The notes beneath the pieces were generated by a model. That model was not told the DNA's origin and did not search any database. It worked only from the letters and a program-made list of their open reading frames with translations. Positions 56,559 through 64,000 of a stretch of 64,000 nt of DNA are shown here, one piece after another. Numbering within the stretch: the first letter of the stretch is position 1; every line of letters begins with the position of its first letter. The position numbers and the translations under genes were made by a program. This stretch comes from Prototheca cutis. Taxonomy: Eukaryota > Chlorophyta > Trebouxiophyceae > Chlorellales > Chlorellaceae. Location of the stretch: positions 708,227 through 772,226 of the forward strand of contig BCIH01000007.1 in NCBI GenBank assembly GCA_002897115.2, written 5' to 3'.

Positions 56559-59500
56559 ATGGCGGAGAGCAGGGGGGAGCTCGAGTGAGTGCTGGCCCGC
56601 GTTGGGGGTGGGGTTTGGGCAGATCGGGACATGGTGTGCTGAGCTTCGGCGTCCGATCCCGGCATGCCCCTGGTCCCTCCCTGACCCGCAGGCTCTACAA
56701 CCAGTGGTTTGTGCTGGCGGACGCGGACAAGGATGGCGTGGTCTCGGGCAACGAGGCGGTGCGCTTCTTCGCCAAGTCGGGCCTGCCCACCAACCCCACC
56801 CTGTTCAAAGTCTGGCAGTACGTTGCGGGGGACCGCCCCTCCCTCAACCGTCGGGAGTTTTACACTGCCATGAAGCTGGTCTCCCTGGCCCAGGTGTGTG
56901 GGTTGTCCTGTGCGCTGGCTTGTGTGTCTCTGGGCCATTTGATCATGATGAAGGGCGGGGTGCGTGTGGTTGGACTTGCTTGTCGCTGTGTCAGCACAGC
57001 GAGCTTTGGGGATTGGTCAGGGATTGTTGGGATTGCAAAGAGTCAGTTGCCAGCGCTCTGGATCAGACGTGGAGTTCAACGACATCAGCGTGCCGACACA
57101 AGCGACTCCTTTATCAAAAAGGGCGATAGCAAAATCCTTCAGTGGGGTGGAACAACACCAGTCATACTTATTCAAACCCACAGTCAAACGGCGGGATTCT
57201 GGATGATCAGGCTGCGCTGCGGTTGGTCAACGGCTTGGCCGGCGCTGTGCTGCCCCCACGGCTGGAGGGCCTGCCCGTGCCCGCCGAGCTACTGCCTGGC
57301 GGGGGCTTTGCCGCGCCTGGCCGCCCCGTGCCGCCGCCCAGTCCCGCACAGGTGCCGGCGCGGCCACCCTCCGCCGCCAGCTCGACGACCGGCGGCGGCA
57401 GCGTTGTTGCAGGGGGCCCACCCTCACCCGCGGTTATTCCCGGCACAGGCGGACCATCCGGCGGCTTTGCGCCGCTGTCACCCGAGCAGGTCACGGCCTT
57501 TACGACGGCATTCCAGCAGCTTGACGGCGACCGTGATGGCCTGGTGCAGGGCGTGGACTGCTTCCCCGTGTTTATGCGTTCCGGCCTGGCCAAGGACGTG
57601 CTGCGTGTGGTGTGGGACCTGGTGGCTGGCTCGGCCGGCTCCCTGTCGTCCCACCAGTTCACGCAGGCCCTGTATCTGATTGAGCACGTCAAGGCCGGCG
57701 GCACGCTGCCATCGACGCTGCCACCGGGCCAGTTCCCGCCCGTGGCCGGGACCCTCGACGTCGGCGCCCTGATGGGGTCAAACGGCGCCCGGGGTGACAT
57801 TTTCGCCGGCGCACAAATCCCAGGAGTTCCAGCCCGTGCGGTGTTTGACCCGGCAGCGGCAGTGGCGGCGAGCGCCACACTCCCGCCGGGAGTGACCATC
57901 CCGCCAGTCCCCGTGCTGTCACCGGCGGGCCTGGCGGCCGCGCCGGCCGGCGAGCGTGAGCGGCTCGAGTCGGAGCGCGCGGCGCTGGAGGCGACAAGGC
58001 GTGAAGCCGAGGCGGCCGAAGCAGCAAGGGCGGCGGCCGCAGCGCGCGCGCGGTTCTTCACCGAGTCGCTCGCCGAGCTGCGACTGGCCGGGTCGGCGCT
58101 GCAGCGCGCGCTGGTCGAGGCGCAACAGCGCGCCGAGATGGAAACCGCGGCAGCCGACACGGCCGAAGCCGATTACGATGGGGCGTACGCGGAGTTCAGT
58201 CGCCAGCACGCCGCCGCAGGGCCCGTGGTGGCCGCCGCGCAGGCGGCCGCCGAGCGACGCGCCGCGCTGGCCACGCGGCTGGCCGCGCTGCGCCAGGCGG
58301 TAGCAGAACTGGAAGCCCGCGCCGAGCCGGGCGCCGCGGCGCGTGATGCCGCCGAAGCCGAAGCAGCGGCCCGCGAGATTGCAGGACTGGAGGCCCGTCG
58401 CGTTTCACTTGAAGCCGGTGCAGCCGAAGCGCTGGGCCGGGTCAAGGCACTGGAAGCTTTACGTTCCGAGCTCCAGGCTGCTGCTGATGCCGCCTCCGCG
58501 CAACTTCCTGGACTAGAAACCCAGGTCAAAGAGCTGACGGCAGGTTCTAGTCCCGGCAAGCAGGCCGTGCTCAGCGCCCTGCGGGCCGTGGCGCCGCTGT
58601 ATGAACAGCTGTACCGGGCAGCGCGCGCGGCCATGCTGCCGTTGCCGGCCGAGGCGCTGGCAGGGCTCAAGCGCGAGGCGCTGCCACTGGCCTATGACGG
58701 TGTCCTGGCCGCAGGCGCGGCCGAGTGGGGTACGTTCGAAGACTCTGGGTTCATGATCGTCTCGGCCCTGCCGCCGGACGAGCGCCTGCAGACTCTGGCT
58801 GTGACACCTGCCGCTGCGGCTGCGGCGGCTGCCAAGGCCGATGAGGAGGGTAAGGACGAGGCCGATCAGGCCAAGGCCACCGGCGACGCCGATCCGGAGC
58901 CGGCCAAGGCTGCCGCCAGCACCGCATCTGCAGATCCCATGGTCGCTGAAGACGTCGTGCCACGTGAGGCGACGGCGGACAACGTGCCAAAGCCTGCCCC
59001 GACCGAGGAAACTGCGGCGCCGGTGTCTGACATCAAAGAGGACACCACCACCCCTGCAGCGGCTGCACCAGTGGACCCCATAGAGGCGGTGGCCAACTCG
59101 ATTGCGTCTGCATTTGAAAACGTGGTTGCGCTGGGCAGCCCGGGGTCAAAGCCTGCCACGCCCTCGTCTGCACGCGCACCCCCAGCTGCGGCCGCCCAGA
59201 GCCCGGTGGGGGGCACAGGTGCTGCCGCCGAGGAGGCAGCGCCTACAGTGCCAGAGAGAGAAAAGAGCCAAGTTGATGTGACTCCTGAGCCATCGGCGGC
59301 AAAGGAGTCCAAAGGTGAGCTTGATCTGGTTGGTTGACCATGGTCGAGGGAGGCGTTGGTCTATCGAGGGCTGTACCGAGCACTCTGCCTCGGCCTGCTT
59401 GTGATGACCGGTGGCCTTGTGTCATTTTGGAGGTGGAACTGGGGCCACAGAATGGCCCCGACAGCAACAGCACGTGCAGAACTGCCTGTCACCTTCTCAA

Positions 59501-59589
59501 TAACTTCCACGTGTGCAGATGGCGAGGCGCCTACCACCACTGTCACGACGGAGCCGACCGGCCCGGATGCCGGGTGGACGGCATTCTGA
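56559..59589 (+). CDS. EH1: EH-domain endocytic scaffold (AtEH/Pan1-like)
   Basis: Exons 56559-56584, 56692-56893, 57184-59314 and 59519-59589 join in frame to 809 residues. The first EH domain (residues about 8-80) has LYNQWFVLADADKDGVVSGN and AVRFFAKSGLP. The second (about 180-265) has AFQQLDGDRDGLVQGVDCFP and FMRSGLAKDVLRVVWDL. A long Ala/Glu/Arg-rich coiled coil follows (SERAALEATRREAEAAEAAR), then an acidic, Pro/Ala-rich tail ending DAGWTAF. EH domains bind NPF peptides; plant AtEH/Pan1 proteins belong to the TPLATE complex at clathrin-coated pits. Reading through the third donor would give a shorter protein with a different end (stop 59335). The spliced end, with an acidic Trp-Phe motif, fits the family better. 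Confidence 0.82.
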
Positions 59590-60281
59590 TGTGCTTCCCC
59601 TCCCTCGCGCTTTTCCCCTTGTCACTGCTGCCGTGCCTATGCGGCAGCATTTCCTGTAAGAGTCATGGACTGAATGGATGGACAATAAAGCTGTTGGTCA
59701 TGAAGGTGGCACGATGTGAGCAAGGCCACGGGGTTGGAAACACTTTCAGGCGATGGCCCGGCTGGGCACCTGCCTGGTCGCCCCAGCAACTGGCGTGCTG
59801 CACAGAAATGAAACGGGTGTTGTGTGACCTGGCCGCAGCAAGCCTGGCCGTAATCAAATGTGCACGCCCGATGCTCCATGCAACCGCTGACGAGAAGGAG
59901 GCACAAACAACGCAACCACGGTTTCAGGGACTGACTCCTATGAGCTTCTCAGACGGTGATGACTGGGATTTCCACGGTTGGCGTGCTGCTCGGGGGCTCC
60001 TTCATCGTACTCTTCTTGGACAACCTGCGTTCGGGGGTGCAGGAGCGCCGCTGTGGGCGTGCCATGGACACACATTGTCCGGTGTGCCCCAGAATGGTTG
60101 GACGGACCGACGAGGCTCATCGCCGAGCCATGACACAGCAACGCACCGCCGTTCCCCAGATACCGCGAACAACAGCNCCGCTGAGCACAAAAAACACACA
60201 TATGCCTCCAAATCCTCACCTCTTGAGCACATCGGCTTTCCCGCCGGCAGTGGTCACCTCTCCAGCACCAACAATCGCAGC
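59590..60281. other. Convergent 3' region, EH gene / antiporter
   Basis: No gene is firmly supported. TGTAA at 59655-59659 is 66 bp after the EH stop. A hydrophobic plus-strand frame at 59956-60040 (TGISTVGVLLGGSFIVLFL) is unexplained. One N lies at 60177. Confidence 0.4.
59655..59659 (+). terminator. TGTAA polyadenylation-type signal after the EH gene
   Basis: TGTAA lies in TTCCTGTAAGAG 66 bp past the stop codon, a typical distance for green-algal 3' ends. Confidence 0.5.
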
Positions 60282-62280
60282 CTATTCGGGTTTTCGAGCG
60301 TGATGGCAACTCAGAGGGCGTTTCGCCTGATCCACCAGGAACAGCGCGGTCTGGGGTTCCGTGCTGCCTCCGCTGGCCCGGGACATTCAACCCCAGCCGG
60401 GTAACGGCCATCGCCCCAAGGCCAAGCACGTCACAGTATCAACTCACAGCACGTGGGCCCCTGTCTTGACGCCCCGACATGCCAAACCCACTCACTCTGA
60501 ACAGGATGGGCCCTAGCGACAGATTGACCAGCACGGCTGCGGTGAGCATGGCCGACAGCGACGGTCCCCAGTCTGGGAATCGGCGGGCAATGACGCGGCA
60601 CAGACCCAGCGCGATGCCCGCCTGCGTAATCATGCCCTGGGCGAGTCGGAGCCGCAGCGCACCTGGCACTCGCCCCGCCGCCCCTCCGAGCACCGCACCC
60701 GCAGCGACGCCCGCGCCACGAACGGCAGCCAAAGCCGCTCCGGGAGGCGCCAGCCCCGCCAGCAACCGCGGCTGCAGGTGTGCGCCCACCAGGCAGAAGA
60801 ACACAGGATTGACCCAGGTCATCAAGTGGCCCAGGCCAGCATGCAGCACTTGGACCTGCTCTGTGGCAAGTCCAGGCGCTCCCAGCACCAACCTTTTGGA
60901 ACACGGGTTAAGGTTATGCAGAGTGCATGAGTCTTAGGGGTAGTCTGGCCATTGGGTTTGCAGAGGATGCACCATCCACAAGATCAAGCACCGCATGATA
61001 GCCCCCCCCGGGGTGCATGCATGCATGCAACTGGGCATCGCCAAGGCACCGGCCTGACATGAGCAATCATCTCAACCTCCACCAGCCTGGCATAAACAAA
61101 GCAAGAAAACCCAATCAAAACCCCCGGCGCACTCGCTGTTTTGGAGCGCGATGCCTAGTGTGACACACGCAAGCAGAGGTTCGGCACGTAAAAGGCTGGC
61201 CGCAGCTGCGGTGCACACCGCGGCCGCACCCGCGACGAGCGCGGACCCTGCGCCGAGCGGCCGGCGGGCCGCCAGGCGGGCGACAGGCGCCCCGGCAGTT
61301 GCGCCGAGCCGCTGAAAAGCACCTGTCAGCCCTCGCCAGGTCAGCATGTGCGCCGCACCAGCGCCGCCAAGCACGCCCAGCGACAGGCTCACGGCCACGC
61401 GCCCCAGGAGTCGAAGGCCGAGGCGCAGCGAGGAAGAAAGCAGGCCCCTGCCGGCCACTGCCTGAGAACTCTCGCTCTGTGTTGGTGGTCCGAATGGGGG
61501 AGGGGTCTGGATTGCTCCACTGCGTTTCATCGCCTCCCCCAGCATACGCTCTGAAGTCGTCCAGATGCAGCCCACCACAAAAAAACCAAAACCGTGCTTA
61601 TCCTCCGAGACACACCAGAGCGACAAACTCCACGTTTAGTGCAAACACGGCAAAGAGCAGGACGTCCTTGAGCACTGTAACCGCCAGAACCAGAGAACAG
61701 AGCGGGCCCGTCCCTCCGACCTCTCGGATAACCGCCACCTGCAGACGGTGGCAACGAATCGGACGGGTTCTTATCCCCATGCACATTCATGTTACAGCGC
61801 TACGTGTATCCCCCTCCCTTCCCCCAGTGAATAAATAAAAAAAATTGTACTCACTGCTGATGCAGGGGACCGAGCCAGAGCCAATGTAGCACACAGGGAG
61901 GCGGCGGCACCGGCGACACCCGGCGGCAGGCCCAGGCTCTCGGGCCCTCTCAAGGAAATCAGGGCTGCGACAGCGGTGGCCACTGTCAGCCAGGAGCCGA
62001 TGCTGATGCCCAGGGTGCACCAGGCCACCTGCCGACCGCTGCGTGCCAGATCCTCCCCCGTCAACTCCAGGCCTGCTGCCATGGCGATGAGGGCCAGGCA
62101 GGCATGCTCCAGGGGGGCAGCCTGGGATATGACACCGGGGAGGAGCAGGCCGAGGACCTCGGGGCCCAGCACCACCCCGGCCATCATCATGCCGGTGATG
62201 GCAGGCACGCCGCACCGACTGGCCAGCCGGCCAGTGGCGTAGGACGCAAGCGAGCACAGGCTCACTCGCAGGAGATCCAT
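60282..62280 (-). CDS. CPA2-family monovalent cation/H+ antiporter
   Basis: Exons 62280-61855, 61738-61616, 61476-61133, 60892-60496 and 60350-60282 give 452 residues. The sequence is a chain of about 11-12 hydrophobic helices: CGVPAITGMMMAGVVLGPEV, ALIAMAAGLELTGEDLARSG, SPASAVAVIREVGGTGPL, VTVLKDVLLFAVFALNVEF, LGHLMTWVNPVFFCLVGA and MITQAGIALGLCRVIARRFP. The early G-x-x-A-I-T-G-x-M-x-A-G-x-x-L-G-P-E block and the K-D pair in helix 5 are typical of CPA2 (KefC/KEA/NhaS-like) exchangers. No KTN/TrkA-N domain follows, so it is a short form. The last exon (TALFLVDQAKRP…, stop 60282) fits by phase but is less certain. It lacks an obvious plastid leader; the membrane is unknown. Confidence 0.75.
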
Positions 62281-62782
62281 GATGTATCAGAATATTTGAG
62301 AAGTCCTATTACATGAGCAGTGTGCGCGTTAGAACAGCAAGGCCTGGCCGCGATTGCCAGAGAAAAGGAGCAGCAGGTGCCCCAAGTCACCTGTGGCAGG
62401 TCGGACCTCCCCAGAGCCGGGGAAGCCTGTGACACCTAGGCATGTGCAGTCATTCGATAGAAAACACAATTGCTATTGGCAGTGTAATTTACAAAATCCA
62501 GCCAAGTCGCGATGTTCATGCGATGTGCGCGCACAGCCCAGACACGGAGAGTTTTCCAAACGCAACGCAACCTGTGTGACGAAAGTGATCCAGATCCAGT
62601 GAATCGCGCGATCACCCCCGGCCCACAGCACGCACGTCACATCGGCAGGCAACCCGGCAACAGGCCCCTGGCCACAGAGATCTGCGATCACTATACCATA
62701 TTTAACAACATTACTAGGGTGTGGAACTCGACTATGGGCCTCGCACATCCATGCAAACATGTGGACGTGCGGCAAATAGTCC
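62281..62782. promoter_or_regulatory. Divergent promoter, antiporter / SNM1
   Basis: The 502 bp between the two starts hold no supported exon. GC is low for this genome around 62455-62510 and 62690-62720. Confidence 0.45.
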
Positions 62783-64000
62783 ATGCCGGAAATGGAGCTG
62801 ATGGCCGGCGATGGAGAGGGGCACATCATTGCTGCGTCCAAGTACGTCAGCAAGCTCGTCCCCGGGGTTCCATTTGCTGTGGATGCATTCCGACATGTCC
62901 CACCCGGAGCCACTGTGTTCTTCCTGTCGCATGCCCACTCCGGTGAGCAGGTTTTGGGTATGGGATGGGCATAGCGNGGTGTGTCTCTCCTTGATGTTCG
63001 TTTTTCACGGCTGGAATTGCGAGACATTGGCATGAACAATTTTCTGAAGCAAGCCTTCATCATCTACGGTCCACAGATCACTATGCCGGGCTGGGTAGCG
63101 GCTGGGAAGCGGGCCCCATCTACTGCAGCCCCATCACAGCTCGGTTTGTGGCCCAGGAGCTGGGGGTGCCTCTGCAGTACCTGCGGTCCATCCCCTTGGA
63201 CACCCCGACCGCCGTCCAGGGCGTGGAGGTGACGTTGATCGATGCCAACCACTGCCCGGGTGCCGTCCAGTTTCTGTTCTGCCTGCCAGACGGCCGGCGC
63301 TATGTCCATTCCGGTGGGTTGCAGCATTTTGGAAGGGGGGCGGGACGGTATCACTGGCTGCCAAGTTGGGAACATGCAGCAGAAATATGCTGTTTTGAAT
63401 CTGTTCTTATGGCTCTGTAACTGGACTGGAATCGGGGGCTGGAGGGTTGTGTTCGGAAGGATCTGACAGCAGGCCTGAGGCACGGGTCTCTTGTACGGCG
63501 GTGCCTCCGGCCCCAACATACCACAGTCTATTAGCAGTCTTGGCTTGCGTGCCAAGCGTCTCCAGCGGCATGCTGTCATTCCATCTACCATCCCTGCAGG
63601 GGACATGCGGTATTCGCCGTCGATGAGGGACAACGTGCAGCTGCAGAGGTTTGTGGGCGCTGACGCCCTGTTCCTGGACACGACGTATTGCGGCAAGCGG
63701 CACACGTTCCCACTACAGGAGGAAAGCACGGCGTACATTGCATCGACCGTGTGCCAGCTGCTTGGTCTGGGGAATGGGCAGGGCAACGATCAGACGCCGA
63801 CAGCAGTGGATGGCGGGCCCCGAGGCGCCTCCACCATGACCAGAGGAGGAGGATGGGACGCTACCAACATGGAGGATGGAGCGAAAACATTCACCCAGGC
63901 ATCCTCTTTACAGCCAAGGAGAATTATTCTGATATCAACCTACGGCATTGGCAAGGAGAGGGTGCTATGCGCGGTGGCAGAGTCCGCCGGGGTCAAACTC
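62783..64000 (+). CDS. SNM1: SNM1/Pso2-family metallo-beta-lactamase DNA-repair nuclease (5' part)
   Basis: Exons 62783-62942, 63077-63313 and 63600 to the right edge join in frame; the gene continues beyond the window. SNM1 proteins are 5' exonucleases used in interstrand-cross-link repair. After FAVDAFRHVPPGATVFFLSH comes the metal-binding motif H-A-H-S-D-H (rebuilt across intron 1) and YAGLGSG. The second block is VEVTLIDANHCPGAVQFLF, a perfect SNM1 signature, then GRRYVHSGDMRYSPSM and ALFLDTTYCGKRHTFPLQEE, and IILISTYGIGKERVLCAVAE at the edge. No N-terminal zinc finger is seen; the start gives a protein beginning close to the nuclease domain, so it is a short form or an upstream exon is missed. 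The C-terminal half (beta-CASP) is off the window. Confidence 0.9.

Noticed and set aside
57207..58160. 317-codon minus-strand open frame
   Set aside because: It is antisense to the EH gene coiled coil and has no recognisable motif.

Overview
This window is nuclear DNA of a unicellular green alga, most likely a trebouxiophyte of the Chlorella/Auxenochlorella kind. Genes are split by many short GT-AG introns, coding DNA is very GC-rich at third positions, and the families are plant/green-algal: an RS-subfamily SR protein, a plant-type AOX, a DIS3L2/SOV RNase, an AtEH/Pan1-like EH protein, a plant-type SNAPC1 and a plant-type MsrA. TGTAA occurs in several 3' flanks, a polyadenylation signal known from green algae. 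The species assignment is an inference. Isolated N bases, one 125-N gap and long homopolymers show a draft assembly. I rebuilt exons by hand. Where exact exon borders are given, reading phase was checked across every junction and the total is a whole number of codons.

Layout, left to right: 3' end of a small membrane-protein gene (+); VPS50/syndetin (-); cyclin L (+); tRNA-splicing endonuclease SEN34 (-); RS31-type SR protein (+); short DEAH-box helicase (-); a TnpB/Fanzor-like zinc-ribbon remnant (+); mitochondrial alternative oxidase (-); cytosolic GAPDH (+); organellar 5'-3' exonuclease (-); a 41-residue metallothionein-like gene (+) and a membrane-anchored LRR protein (+); SNAPC1 (-); DIS3L2/SOV exoribonuclease (+) and an alpha/beta hydrolase (+); MsrA (-); a poorly resolved 2.7-kb stretch ending in a second zinc-ribbon remnant (+); a secreted subtilase (-), a PCI/SAC3-like gene (-) and proteasome subunit RPN1 (-); an EH-domain endocytic protein (+); a CPA2 cation/H+ antiporter (-); and the 5' part of an SNM1-family nuclease (+), cut by the right edge.

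Strand alternates almost gene by gene, so most genes share a divergent promoter with one neighbour and a convergent 3' region with the other. From 6.5 to 17.4 kb four consecutive genes act in RNA processing (cyclin L, SEN34, RS31, DEAH helicase), and SNAPC1 and DIS3L2 lie further on. AOX and GAPDH are divergent across 405 bp that carries a perfect 20-bp palindrome. The most unusual items are the two TnpB/Fanzor-like C-terminal remnants, two phase-supported GC-AG introns, several AAG acceptor sites (one behind a 59-C tract), and the tiny Cys-rich gene.
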